Assembly: GCF_947172395.1 (NCBI RefSeq)
Contig: NC_069106.1
Span: 1,302,001-1,366,000, forward strand
From: Bicyclus anynana
Lineage: Eukaryota; Arthropoda; Insecta; Lepidoptera; Nymphalidae
Reading direction: 5' to 3'
Length of the DNA stretch: 64,000 nt
Under the pieces are notes generated by a model. It made no database searches. It had not been told where the DNA came from and worked only from the letters and a program-made list of their open reading frames with translations. This document shows positions 10,274-20,024 of this stretch, piece by piece (position 1 is the stretch's first letter; every line of letters begins with the position of its first letter). The position numbers were made by a program, and so were the translations under genes.

Positions 10274-10738
10274 ATAGATTTATATTTATTTTATTGGGTT
10301 ACCTACTATACAGTGACGTGCACTACACATGACATCATCTAATGCATTGTGAATAAATGTATTTGGAGAATAAATTTTCTGTTTAATGCAATTTGTCTAC
10401 CCTAGTTAAAACCCTGTGCACACCACTGCGACTCGATGAGTAGGTTAAAATTACTTTTACCTACTTAGGATCTTGTACTATTATTTTGATGCGAAATTAG
10501 AAACAGGGGCCACACTCAAATCTCTTCGTTATCCACTTGTACAATGTTATTGTTGTTCTAAAGTAATACAACATTAAGTTACAACAACGATTTAATTTGC
10601 GCAGATATCAAAATTCTACACAGACTTATCTTTGTTATACTACTAACAGAATCTCGCATAGTTTCTATTCTTAAGGGAATGCGGGGATATTAAACAGCCT
10701 ATTTTACTCCTTGATAATGTAACTTTCTATTGGTGTGT
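10274..10738. other. mostly unassigned
   Basis: 10650-10738 looks like a worn reversed Hel-A2 piece (GGGAATGCGGGGATATTAAA...GATAATGTAAC). Remainder unrecognised. Confidence 0.4.
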
Positions 10739-10895
10739 GGACGCGTATGTTCTTTTTTATGTTTGTTACCTCATAACTTCGTAATTTCTTAACCAATTTT
10801 AAAAACTCTTTCTTTGTTTAAAAGAGTATACTTCCGGTTTGGTCTAATTTAATTTTCATGAAAATCGGTTTAGTAATTTTGTGTTAAAATGAAAA
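10739..10895 (+). repeat. Rep-G copy 1
   Basis: Contains GTTACCTCATAACTTCGTAA, AGAGTATACTTCC and CATGAAAATCGGTTTAGTAA, matching the reversed copy at 41409-41655. Confidence 0.6.
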
Positions 10896-10948
10896 TAACG
10901 AAATTTCCCGTACTGTGGCGCTTTTGTTCACTATACTAGACTAGGTTA

Positions 10949-11034
10949 TTAAGTTAGCCCGCTTCCATCTTAAATTGTATCATCACTTACCATCAGGTGA
11001 GATTGTAGTCAAGGGCTAACTTGTAAAGAATACA
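10949..11034 (+). mobile_element. SINE-1 tail fragment
   Basis: Only the 3' domain, bounded by the inverted pair AGTTAGCCC / GGGCTAACT. Confidence 0.8.
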
Positions 11035-11076
11035 GGCGAGACTATAACTTTTAATTATTATTAGATATAGATAGTG

Positions 11077-11395
11077 AGGCGTGATAGCCCAGTGCATATG
11101 ACCTTTGCCTCCGATTCCGGAGGTTGTGGGTTCAAATCCGGTCCGAAGCATGCTCCTCCAACTTTTCAGTTGTGTGCATTTTAAGAAATTAAATATCACG
11201 TGTCTCAAACGGTGAAGGAAAACATCGTGAGGAAGCCTGCTTATCAGAGATTTTTTTAATTCACTGCGTGTGTGAAGTTTGCCAAACCGCATTGGGCCAG
11301 CGTGGTGGACTATTGGCCTAACCCCTCTCATTATGAGAAGAGATTCGAGCTCAGCAGTGAGCCGAATATGGGTGGATAACGAACGATAGATAGAT
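11077..11395 (+). mobile_element. SINE-2, complete
   Basis: tRNA-derived head (A box GTGATAGCCCAGTGCATATG, B box GGGTTCAAATCC), a body with the CACGTGTCTCAAACGGTGAA block, and the CCGAATATGGGTGGATAACGA end. The 112-codon minus-strand frame here is antisense SINE. Confidence 0.88.
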
Positions 11396-11743
11396 TAGGT
11401 GAGAATGATGAGAGAAATGATGATAAAGTTATTCTTTAATTAGCTCTATTCTATTCTCTCATAAAGCCATTCACTGGAGTGTGCTCGGCCATTTTGCGAT
11501 GGCTCGTTGAAACTTAACTTGTTATGTTCGCTCACCTAGCCAACTAAAAACTGTTAGGTTTCCTTAACAAAAACACTCGTTACTATCCTAACTAAGGAAT
11601 AACAAAAAGGAAACAATGATTTTATTCTTATAGATATGTTACGTGCCTACAAAATAGCCACTAAAAGTTGTCTGAATTTAGCTACTCCACTGAGCTTTCA
11701 CATGCAAAATTTTGTGTTTACTTTTTCATTTTTTGTTCTATAA
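11396..11743. other. unassigned interval
   Basis: Nothing recognised. Confidence 0.35.
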
Positions 11744-12225
11744 AAGTTAGCCCTTGACTACAATCTCATCTGATGGTAAGTAACTTATTTATTGAGTTTG
11801 CCAGCGACTTTAACATAGTTTACAAATATAAAAAAAGCAACTTATTAACTAACATGCTTAACCTATGCAAAATGGTATTAAAGCAAACATTGCTTGCAAA
11901 ACCACTTTCATCTAATATTGTTACAAAACAAAATACTTATATTTTACAAAAGTACAAGTAATGATGCATTTTAAGATAGAAGCGGACTAACTTGTTAGGA
12001 GTAGGATGAAAATCCACACACCTTTCGGTTTCTACACGACATTGTACCGGAACGCTAAATCGCTTGGCGGTACGTCTTTACCGATAGGGTGGTAACTAGC
12101 CACGGCCTCCCACTAGCCAGACCTGGGCCAATTAAGAAACCTCAATCGGCCCAGGCGGGCATCGCACCCAGGACCCGTCTTATAAATCCACTGCGTATAG
12201 CACTCCGTCACGGAGGCGGTCTGAT
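11744..12225 (-). mobile_element. SINE-1, complete but interrupted
   Basis: Tail at the low end, head with A box (rc of GTGGCGCAGTGG family) near 12210. The copy is split at GGTAAGTA | ATGATGC by a 178-bp insertion. Confidence 0.88.
11783..11960. mobile_element. MITE-6, insertion inside SINE-1
   Basis: 178 bp absent from every other SINE-1 in the window, bounded by a 5-bp direct repeat AAGTA (11778-11782 and 11956-11960). No clear long inverted ends. The boundary is well defined by the host SINE; the class is not. Confidence 0.7.
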
Positions 12226-12280
12226 TATCGCAGGCTTGTCTATACTAATATTATAATGAGGTAAAGTTTTTTTTAAGATA

Positions 12281-12373
12281 GGTATAGATGAGCGCTTGGC
12301 TTAAATCAAGTCCGTAAGCGATGATGCAGCCTATGGTGGAACGCTTGCCTAGAAGATGCCTATTCACTCTTGA
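12281..12373 (+). repeat. Rep-F copy 2
   Basis: Matches 8075-8325 (GCTTGCCTAGAAGATGCCTA). Broken at TATTCACTCTTGACTT by SINE-2. Confidence 0.6.
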
Positions 12374-12376
12374 CTT

Positions 12377-12674
12377 CGTCATCAACCCATATTCGGCTTT
12401 ATGCTGAGTTCGAGTCTCCTCTCAGATTGAGAGGGGTAAGGCCAATAGTCCACCACGCTGGCCCAATGCGGATTAGCAGACTTCACACACGCAGAGAATT
12501 AAGATAATTCTCAGGTATGCAGGTTTCCTCACGATGTTTTCCCTCACCGATTGAGACACGTGATATTTAATTTCTTAAAATGCACACAACTGAAAAGTTG
12601 GAGGTGCATGCCCCGGACCGGATTTGAACCCACACCCTCCGAAACGGAGGCATAGGTCATATCCACTGGGTTAT
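12377..12674 (-). mobile_element. SINE-2, complete, with target duplication
   Basis: Full reversed copy with B box (rc GGATTTGAACCCACAC). Flanked by a perfect 12-bp direct repeat CACTCTTGACTT (12365-12376, 12675-12686), proof of insertion by target-primed reverse transcription into Rep-F. Confidence 0.92.
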
Positions 12675-13036
12675 CACTCTTGACTTGAATATGACCATTT
12701 GTGGTCTTTTTTGGGGGTAATCTTTAGATCTACTAAACCAATTTTAAAATTTCTTTTACCACTAGAAAGTCACGTTATTTCTGAGTATCATACGCTATAT
12801 TTTATCCCTGTATTGCCACGGGAAAGAGAACTACGCTGGTGAAACGGTCGGCGTCAGCTAGTCCATGAATTCGTCAACAAAATGTAATACATATACTCTA
12901 TCTACGTCAAAATAAAACTAACCCAATACAGACACTCTTCCCCTGAGAAATCTCACCGGAGTATAGCACGTGAACGAAGTGTTAGTAACGGCCTACTTTG
13001 GCAACGTACCGGAATTTTGTACAATTTCGAAACCTT

Positions 13037-13235
13037 CCCCCCTAGCCAAGTGGTACGGCGATTCTCTTTCTACGATCGCCAACGCTTCGAAAACTAGAAA
13101 GATTGACATTTGCTCGAATGACATTTGCTGTCGAGAAGTCACGTGATCTAGATCTGTCATTCCCATACATTTTTCTAGTTTTCGAAGCGTTTGCGATTGT
13201 AGAAAGAGAATCGACGTGCCACTTGGCTAGGGGGG
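13037..13235. mobile_element. MITE-4, long inverted repeats
   Basis: 199 bp. Left arm CCCCCCTAGCCAAGTGG...CGATTCTCTTTCTAC...GCTTCGAAAACTAGAAA and a right arm that is its near-exact reverse complement over about 65 bp. The loop is about 65 bp. No coding frame. Confidence 0.8.
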
Positions 13236-13387
13236 TTTACGAGTTACTTGTAGACTCCCGACATAATTTTTAACCAAGTTCACAATGGAAGGCGTATTTT
13301 TTAACTTCCAACTCTTCCCAGTCGAAAAGGTGTTAGAGTATATAAAATAGTCAATATCTCTTTTTTTTTGTCGGTGAAATATCACAC

Positions 13388-13602
13388 TTACACTAAAATT
13401 TTAGTCATTAGAGGCTAAAGTTTGTGTGTGTGTGTGTTTGTTCCTCCTTGGCTCCTTGTCGCTGCGGCTACTGAACCGATTTGGCTAAAATTTGGATTAG
13501 AAATAGATTTCTCTCTGGATTACCACATAGACTACTTTTCATCCCGGAAAAATCCTTGGTTCCTGCTGGATTTGTGAAAACGAAGTTGTGGGCGTCCGCT
13601 AG
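13388..13602 (+). mobile_element. Hel-B, complete
   Basis: Family internal blocks (CTACTGAACCGATTTGGCTA, CACATAGACTACTTTTCATC) and a GGGCGTCCGCTAG end before T. Includes a short GT run at 13424-13439. Confidence 0.75.
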
Positions 13603-13610
13603 TAATATTT

Positions 13611-13921
13611 CTTTTTATTCGTCACAAGTTCGCCCTTGACTACAATCTCACCCGATGGTAAGTGATGATGCAATCTAAGATGGAAGCGGGCTTATTTGTT
13701 AAGACGAAGATGAAAATCCATACCTCTTTTCGGTTTCTACACGACATCGTACGGAACGCTAAATCGCATGGCGGTACGTATTTGCCAGTAGGGTAGTAAC
13801 TAGCCACGGCCGAAGGCTCTCAGACCTGGACCGATTAAGAAAATCTCAATCGGCTCAGCTGAGAATCGAACTCAGATCCTCCGTTTAGTAAATCCACCGC
13901 GTACACCACTGCGCCTTCAGG
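13611..13921 (-). mobile_element. SINE-1, complete
   Basis: Tail to head, reversed, slightly worn B box (rc GAATCGAACTC). Confidence 0.85.
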
Positions 13922-14419
13922 ATGTTTGTGTCTGTGTCATGTCCCCAATATCATCCGCCCTCATTTTAGAAGTGAGGCCGGGATTGATATTATAAAATAG
14001 GCAGATAACAACTATGTTGTCATATCTAGCAGCATTACATAAATTATGATTAAACTAACACTTATTTAATTTCTCATTAATTTCCCCAAAAAGCGGCGTT
14101 TCCCCATTCAAATGGTAACGACATAAAACGTCTTAATTAGTATTTTCGCGCACGAAATTCGTAAAAGTTAATTTACTTAATGGTCTAAGGACATTACATT
14201 ATAAGAAAGTTCGTTAAAAATACAACTTTTTAAAGATATTATGAACGCTCTTTAAGCAATCTAAACACGCTGAGAAAATACTAAACAGAAATGAAAATGT
14301 AAATAAACGAATGTGAGAGACATATTTTCATTTCCTTGCACTTTTAATGTGTCTTTCATAATGTATTATGTTCGTAGATTATTTAGATTATAACTTTTCA
14401 GTTATTATGTCCATTAGAA
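13922..14419. other. unassigned interval
   Basis: AT-rich, nothing recognised. Confidence 0.4.
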
Positions 14420-14550
14420 ATTAAATATCACTCACCAGTAAAGGAAAAATATCGTTAGGAAACCTGCATACCTGAGATTTTTCTTAATTCTTTACGTGTT
14501 TGAAGTCTGCCGTAATTGTCGGACCGTATTTCGCCAGCGTGGTGAACTTT

Positions 14551-14987
14551 TGACGGCCTCCGTGCCGCAGTTAATTGGTCCAGGTTTGGCTGGTGGGAGG
14601 CTTCGGTCGTGGCTTGTTACCACCCTACCGGCATAGACGTACCGCTAAGCGTTCCGGTACGTTCCCTTGTAGAAACCGATAGGAGTGTTAGCTTGTCAAA
14701 AATGAATGCTATATTTTGAAAAAAATAAATTATATTTTCTACGTGTTGTTGTGTTTTGTAATCCAGTTATAGTTTAAAATTATTAGAAGTTTGTACAAAA
14801 TAATATTATTTATGTTATTCATAAAACATTCAAGAACTTTTATTAACCGTATCCTGACAACGCTAATAGGAGTGTGGTGTTCATCCTCCTCCTAACAAGT
14901 TAGCCCGCTTCCATCTAAGATTACATTATCACTTACCATCAGGTGAGATTGTAGTCAATGGCTAACATAAAAAGAATAAAAAAAAAA
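14551..14987 (+). mobile_element. SINE-1 (B box missing), split by MITE-7
   Basis: Head GGCCTCCGTGCCGCAGT passes directly to TAATTGGTCCAGG, the same type of deletion as at 5849. The body is interrupted at ATAGGAGTGT and resumes at 14866. A-rich tail at 14973-14987. Confidence 0.85.
14689..14865. mobile_element. MITE-7 inside SINE-1
   Basis: 177 bp with short inverted ends TAGCTTGTCA / TGACAACGCTA and a perfect 10-bp direct repeat ATAGGAGTGT (14679-14688, 14866-14875). A 9-10 bp duplication suggests a Mutator-like transposase. Confidence 0.72.
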
Positions 14988-15072
14988 CAAGGACTATTAG
15001 TCTAACCCCTCTTATTCCGAGAGAAGACTCGCCATTCAATCAACAATGAGCTGAATATGAGTTCTTAATGAT

Positions 15073-15837
15073 GTCCTTTCTGTATGAGTTCTGACACTGA
15101 CTGTTACAAAAACTACTTAACCACAGAGTATAGAGTGCTTAAAAAATAAAATGGCGAACAAATATTTAGGCGTCGCCGCTGGTTCGAATGCGATACTGAC
15201 GTCACGGGTTACCCTTACGCCGGGAGAGGCATATTTGCCCGCATTCCTTGTTTTATTACATCACAGGACAAGCTACAAGCGACAGCGATTTTAATTACGT
15301 AATCTTTTTCTTGGTTTGCCCCGTTGTTTGGTTTGTTGGTCAAGTGGTTAGTTAGGTTAGGAAAGTAAAAATCTTATCTTAATTTTTAGTAAGCTATTAC
15401 TCATTATTCATTACTCTCGTTTCACAAAACATGTAAGTACTGGACATTAGCACTTACATTGTATTAACATTATTATCATCATTCATTTAACGTTAACTGT
15501 TCCGCAATATAATACGAGTATTATCAGCCCAATATTTATCCTTTTCTAGTCTTCGATAAATATGCAAGTAAAATTATTATATTTATATACATTAACACTC
15601 AATACAATAGAATGACGAATAAAACTAAGAATTACACAGTATATTCAATTTAAATTTATAATAAATAAAATATTTGTTGTTTTTTATAGATAACAAGCAG
15701 AATTCCGTAACGTCATCGATATGAAACATTTTAATATTTTCACTATTATATTTTTAAGATTATTCATTCCGTTTCTCACATTAACTTTTTACATTAGTTT
15801 GCTGCTATTTAGGAGTTCATTTTGGAGTATGCTAAGT
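15073..15837. other. unassigned interval
   Basis: 15170-15250 is locally GC-rich (GGCGTCGCCGCTGGTTCGAA...). No frame or repeat identified; the rest is AT-rich. Confidence 0.35.
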
Positions 15838-15840
15838 TTA

Positions 15841-16052
15841 AGCAATAGAAACGTAACTGTTACTATTAAGTGTTTTTTTGTTTGACTGAAATGTACAAAA
15901 TAGCACAAAACTTCACAACAATAATTATCTTTAATTTAATTTTTTTACCATTTCAGACTCAAGCAGTAGAAACGTAACAGTTACTAATATATGAGATTGA
16001 CCAAAATGTATAAAAACACAAAACTTCACAACAATTACCTCTAATTTAAACC
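15841..16052 (+). repeat. about 121-bp imperfect tandem duplication
   Basis: Units begin at about 15842 (CAATAGAAACGTAACTGTTA) and 15963 (CAGTAGAAACGTAACAGTTA), and both contain CACAAAACTTCACAACAAT. Confidence 0.7.
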
Positions 16053-16107
16053 ACAATTAATTCGGTTTATGAACTTCATCTAAAACCTCAAGTTTAACCA
16101 AGACTTC

Positions 16108-16523
16108 GCCCACATTCGCACGAGAATTTTTTTAACGGACGTTTAAAAAGCGTTCAAATACAACAAATGCATTCCCAAGTATATGTTCACACCACAGCGT
16201 TTTTAAAACACGACGCTTTTTTTTCGATCAGTGTTGCATTTTAAATTTTGGGTGTTGGAAATAGACCTTCATTAGTGACAGACCTGGTGACAGAAGGGTT
16301 GGCACATTTTTTGCGCAAAGATCAGCCTGGCTGTCCAGCGCGGAAATAAAAAGTATTCTTGCCACCATTCCACGTGGGCATGATTTGTATAGTTATTAGG
16401 ATTAGTTAGCTTAAGTTCCTTATTGTATTATTTCTCAATAAAAAAATAAAATAAGATCTTCATTTAACTATATTTGAACGCTTTTTTAACGTCCGTTAAA
16501 AAAACTCTCATGCGAATGAGGGC
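16108..16523. mobile_element. MITE-3 copy 1, carrying a LINE-D
   Basis: Inverted ends: CATTCGCACGAGAATTTTTT...TTAAAAAGCGTTCAAATA left, CATTCGCATGAGAGTTTTTT...TTAAAAAAGCGTTCAAATA in the reversed right end. The inside matches 41006-41241 except for the LINE-D insertion. Confidence 0.72.
16274..16464 (+). mobile_element. LINE-D 3' end in MITE-3
   Basis: 5'-truncated LINE tail: a worn version of the coding end (TTTTTTGCGCAAAGATCAGC...GCCTGGCTGTCCAGCGCGGA) and an AATAAAAAAATAAAATAAG tail. CTTCATT is repeated at both edges (16267-16273, 16458-16464). Relative at 50010. Confidence 0.7.
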
Positions 16524-16675
16524 TAAATCTAGCTCGCTACCGCCTATGACTTGCGCCGTCCCCCGACTTAAATATAAGTCGGCATTCAGTCTCGACGTGC
16601 TCTCCGAACTCTAATATTCCTGCTACTCCATAATCCGGTTGTTGCACTCGCAGACTGACTGACTTTATACATAAC

Positions 16676-16957
16676 TAGCGGGCGTCCGCGACTTCGTCCG
16701 CGTGGAATTCAGTTTTTCACAAATCCCGCTTGAACAAGTTTTGGCCTACCAGAGAGTCAACGGGTGATGGAGCGAGATATGCTCGGAATATCTCAAAAAA
16801 GACGCCCTTAGGAAGTCGTCCCGCCTATATAAATTGCTTCGGGCCCCATCAGGCTCGCCCAAACCCCTGGTGACGCTGCGGAGGTCCCATGAAGGAGTCC
16901 TCCTTTTGGAAATTTTGACGGCCTCCGTGGCGCAGTGGTATGCAAGGTGGATTTATT
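16676..16957. mobile_element. mosaic of Hel-B, LINE-A and SINE-1 scraps
   Basis: 16676-16738 is a reversed Hel-B 3' end; 16758-16797 has LINE-A coding sequence (GATGGAGCGAGATATGCTCGG); 16916-16957 is a SINE-1 head only (GGCCTCCGTGGCGCAGTGG). Confidence 0.6.
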
Positions 16958-17026
16958 TTGAAAAATTTCAATTAAAGATAGTATATTACTAGCGGAACCC
17001 ATAGTACTAACTAGTAGTAGTACTAA

Positions 17027-17492
17027 CTAGCGGACCCGCTCAAGCTTCGCTTTGACTTATTAATTTATTTATTTGCACTTCTTCCCTATCCCTACCTTAC
17101 ACTACCCTACTCCTACCCCTACCCCTACCCTACCCCTACTCTACCCCTACCCTACCCTACCCTACAACTACCCTACCGCTACCCTACCCCTACCCTATCC
17201 CTACACCATAAACCTACCACTACCCTACCCTACCCCTACCCTACCCCTACCCTATCCCTACCCTACCCTACCCCTACCCTACCCCTACCCTACCCCTACC
17301 CTACCCCTACACTACACCTACTCTACCCCTACCCTAACCCTACCCTACCCCTACCCTACCCCTACAAAAAAAAACAAGTATGCTATGTCCTTCTACTGGC
17401 TCTAAACTACCTCCCTGTCAATTTTCAGCTAAGTTGGTTCAGCCGTTCTTGAGTTATAAGTGAAGTAACTAACTTTCTTTTATACATGTAGA
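17027..17492 (-). mobile_element. Hel-D with expanded tract
   Basis: CTAG at 17027-17030 and, at the far end, the TCTACATGTATAAAAGAAAG start (minus strand). The outer 3' sequence (GCGGACCCGCTC) differs from other Hel-D copies. Most of the element is the CCCTAC tract listed next. Confidence 0.65.
17091..17366 (+). repeat. CCCTAC/CCCCTAC tract, about 275 bp
   Basis: Runs of C3-C4 every 5-6 nt throughout; on the minus strand this is GTAGGGGTAGGG, a dense G-quadruplex-type sequence. It yields the 110-codon PTPTLPYPYP frame, which is not a gene. Confidence 0.95.
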
Positions 17493-18258
17493 GACAAATA
17501 ATTAGCAATAAATTAAAATTGCGACTATAATTTGAGATTTAAACTCCTATCTCTCAAGTTGGATTTCGATCCAACATGCAGTCCATGCAGTTCGCTGCAC
17601 ATGGTGTGCGAATTTTATTATAATCGGTTAAGTGGTTTAGGAGTCCATTGAGGACAAACATTGTGACACGAGATTTATATATATTAAGATGTCAGGATAG
17701 AAAAAAGAAAAATGTTGATTAAAAGCGGCAGAACCGAAAATATGGCTCTGTCTTTCGTTGTGTTTTTCTAGCTTATCCAACAGAAACTCCATCGCTATTA
17801 GTCGATAATAATGTCTTATTTATCTTCAAGAGATATTTTGTAGGAATCGAACCCACGACCGTGTTTCGAACGTGATAGCTGGCAATAATGATGATTACAT
17901 TTCGATACTCGAAAACTCTCTGATTTGCAAATGTCACATTGAGGTCGTACATACAGGTCATACTATTTTGTAACTCAACTCGACCTTGACCTCGACCGTG
18001 AGCTCGACCTTAAGCTTGTTTACTGTTCGACCTTGAAATTATTTATTATGTGATTATGAATTTATCTAACCCAGTGTCCATTCTAGGATGTAGAATGGAC
18101 GCTGGGTAGAAATATCAATAAGATATTGAAAGAGTTTGTTGTGGGAGTCGTGTCTTGCCCGTTTGATTTATACGCTCTTCAAGTGTAGTGTGCATTATAG
18201 GGAATTTTTATTATTATCATAGTATATTCGTCATTATTGTCAGCATTTATGTCCCACT
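17493..18258. other. unassigned; weak tRNA-like piece
   Basis: 17834-17890 reversed contains a B-box-like GGGTTCGATTCC and may be a SINE or tRNA remnant. 17975-18045 has several CTCGACCTTGA motifs. 18069-18107 is a hairpin, listed separately. Confidence 0.4.
18069..18107. other. 39-nt hairpin, 17-bp stem
   Basis: ACCCAGTGTCCATTCTA - GGATG - TAGAATGGACGCTGGGT; one G:T position, all else paired. No promoter or host transcript visible. Confidence 0.8.
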
Positions 18259-18267
18259 ACAGGGCCA

Positions 18268-18592
18268 CTACGTGATAGCCCAGTGGATATGACCTCTGCC
18301 TCCGATTCCGGAGGGTGTGGGTTTGAATCCGGTCCGGGGCATGCACCTCCAACTATTCAGTTGTGTGCATTATAAGAAATTAAAATATCACGTGTCTCAA
18401 ACGGTGAAGGAAAACATTGTGAGGAAACCTGCATACCAGAGAATTTTCTTATTTCTCTGTCTGTGTGAAGTCTGCCAATCCGCATTGGGCCATTGGATTA
18501 TTTGGGCCAGGGTGGTGGATTTTTGGCTCAACCCCTCTCATTCTGAGAGGAGACTCGTGCTCAGCAGTGAGCCGAATATGGGTTGGTAACGA
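18268..18592 (+). mobile_element. SINE-2, complete, with target duplication
   Basis: Intact A and B boxes. Flanked by ACAGGGCCA on both sides (18259-18267, 18593-18601). Confidence 0.92.
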
Positions 18593-18780
18593 ACAGGGCC
18601 AGCAGGCTAATTCACTAACTTCGACGTATGTAACTTGATATATACGAAATTGAGATTTTATGAAATGTCATCTGGTGCCTACTGACAATCCTTCGTGCAT
18701 ATCATACAGTTAGATGGATGTAATTTGGCAGTTAATTTGTTGTTTATCTTAATAGGTTGTTAGTAAAGACCAATTTAATA

Positions 18781-19057
18781 TCGGCCTCTGTGGCGCATCG
18801 GTATGCGCAATGGACTTATAAGGCGGAGGTCCTGGGTTTGATCCCAGGCTGGATCGATTGAGGTTTTCTTAATTGGTCCAGGGCTGACTGGTGGGAGGTT
18901 TACCACGGATTTAGCGTTCCGGTACGACGTCGTGTAGAAACCGAAAGGGGTGTGGATTTCATCCTCCTCCTAGCCTGATTCCATTTTAGATTGCATCATC
19001 ACTTACCATCAGGTGAAATTGTAGTCAAGGGCTAACTTGTAAAGAATAAAAAAAAAT
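18781..19057 (+). mobile_element. SINE-1, near complete
   Basis: Head GGCCTCTGTGGCGCATCGG, B box GGGTTTGATCCC, A-rich tail. About 45 bp of the middle and the CAAGTTAGCC half of the tail stem are lost. Confidence 0.85.
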
Positions 19058-19091
19058 GAATAGGCCTGCTGGTTTCCCTCCTTATCATAAT

Positions 19092-19187
19092 TAACAAGTC
19101 ACAGTCGGCTTAACGTTGAGCACGAGTATCCTCTCAGAATGAGAGGGGAATGGCTAATAGTCCACCACTCTGGCCCAATGCGGATTT
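19092..19187 (-). mobile_element. SINE-2 tail fragment
   Basis: Reversed last about 95 bp. Confidence 0.75.
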
Positions 19188-19394
19188 AAGAAAACCTTGA
19201 AGCAAAACTTAGGCTAGTTTTTATCTCAGAAAATCTCCCGCGGGATTTGTAAGTATCAGAATATTACACGAAAATAGTTTAATACTCTACAATTTACATA
19301 TTGAATAAATTAAAATAAATAAAAATAAAAATGAAGAATTAAAAGAATCTAAATTTTAAATAAATAAAATAATACAAAATTAAATTATTAATTA

Positions 19395-19470
19395 CTAGCT
19401 GACGCTGCGCGGTTTCACTCGCGTGGTTCTCGTTCCCGTAGAAATACGGGGATAATATATAACCTATATA
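19395..19470 (-). mobile_element. Hel-A 3' fragment
   Basis: CTAG at 19395; ends 5 bp before the Hel-D that follows. Confidence 0.7.
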
Positions 19471-19475
19471 ATATA

Positions 19476-20020
19476 CTAGCGGACGCCCGCGACTTCGTCC
19501 GCGTAAATTTCGATGTCAACTTTACTACTACCCCTACCCTACCCTCACCCCTACCCTACCCTACCACTACCCCAACCCTACCCTACCCAACCCCTACATC
19601 TACCCTACCCCTACCCTACCCTACCCTACCCCTATCCCCACCCTACCCCTACCCTACCCCAAACCTACCCCTACCCTACCCCTACCTTACCTACACCCTA
19701 CCCCCATCCTACCCCTACCCTCCCCATACCCTATCCCTTTCCTACCCCTATCCCACCCGTACCCCTATCTCACGCCTATCCTACCCCTACCCTGCCACTT
19801 CCCTATCCTACCCGTACCTCTACCTCACCACTACCCTACCTCTACCCCTACCCTACCACTACCCTAAACCCGGCCCTAAACCCGGCCCTAAACCTACCCT
19901 ACCTCTACACTACCCCTACGCTTCCCTACCCGTACCCTACCCTACCCTGTAACTTCTCTATCTTACTCCTACCTTTAGCAAAATCGGTCCAGTCCTGATG
20001 GTATGACCAAGAGAAATAGA
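19476..20020 (-). mobile_element. Hel-D with the largest tract
   Basis: CTAGCGGACGCCCGCGACTT end (3' hairpin GCGGAC...GTCCGC on minus), then the CCCTAC tract, then AAAATCGGTCCAGTCCTGAT. The 5' end is lost where the next Helitron begins. Confidence 0.7.
19532..19950 (+). repeat. CCCTAC tract, about 420 bp
   Basis: Degenerate mix of CCCTAC, CCCCTAC and variants, including a tandem CCCGGCCCTAAA at 19869-19895. Gives the spurious 161-codon Pro/Thr/Tyr frame. Confidence 0.93.
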
Positions 20021-20024
20021 GACT

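Larger units (their letters stand above)
12239..12861 (+). mobile_element. Hel-A2, interrupted by other repeats
   Basis: 5' end TCTATACTAATATTATAATG and 3' end GCGTCAGCTAG before T are both present; the middle is split by Rep-F (12281-12373), itself carrying a SINE-2. Confidence 0.75.
14420..15072 (+). mobile_element. SINE-2 split by SINE-1
   Basis: Body at 14420-14549 stops at CCAGCGTGGTGAACTTTT and resumes at 14988 with GGACTATTAGTCTAACCCC, ending TGAGCTGAATATGAGTTCTTAATGATG. The break is the site of the SINE-1 below. Confidence 0.8.

Noticed and set aside
11078..11150. tRNA gene
   Set aside because: A and B boxes belong to the SINE-2 head; the acceptor stem does not close and the SINE body follows. 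The same applies to all B-box-like motifs near other SINE heads.
10993..11331. 112-codon minus-strand frame
   Set aside because: Antisense of SINE-1 tail and SINE-2.
17073..17405. 110-codon Pro/Thr/Tyr/Leu open frame
   Set aside because: Translation of the CCCTAC tract in Hel-D; the same kind of frame appears at 19513-19998 for the same reason.
19532..19950. Telomere array
   Set aside because: Lepidopteran telomeres are TTAGG; here the unit is CCCTAC/CCCCTAC, confined within Hel-D ends.
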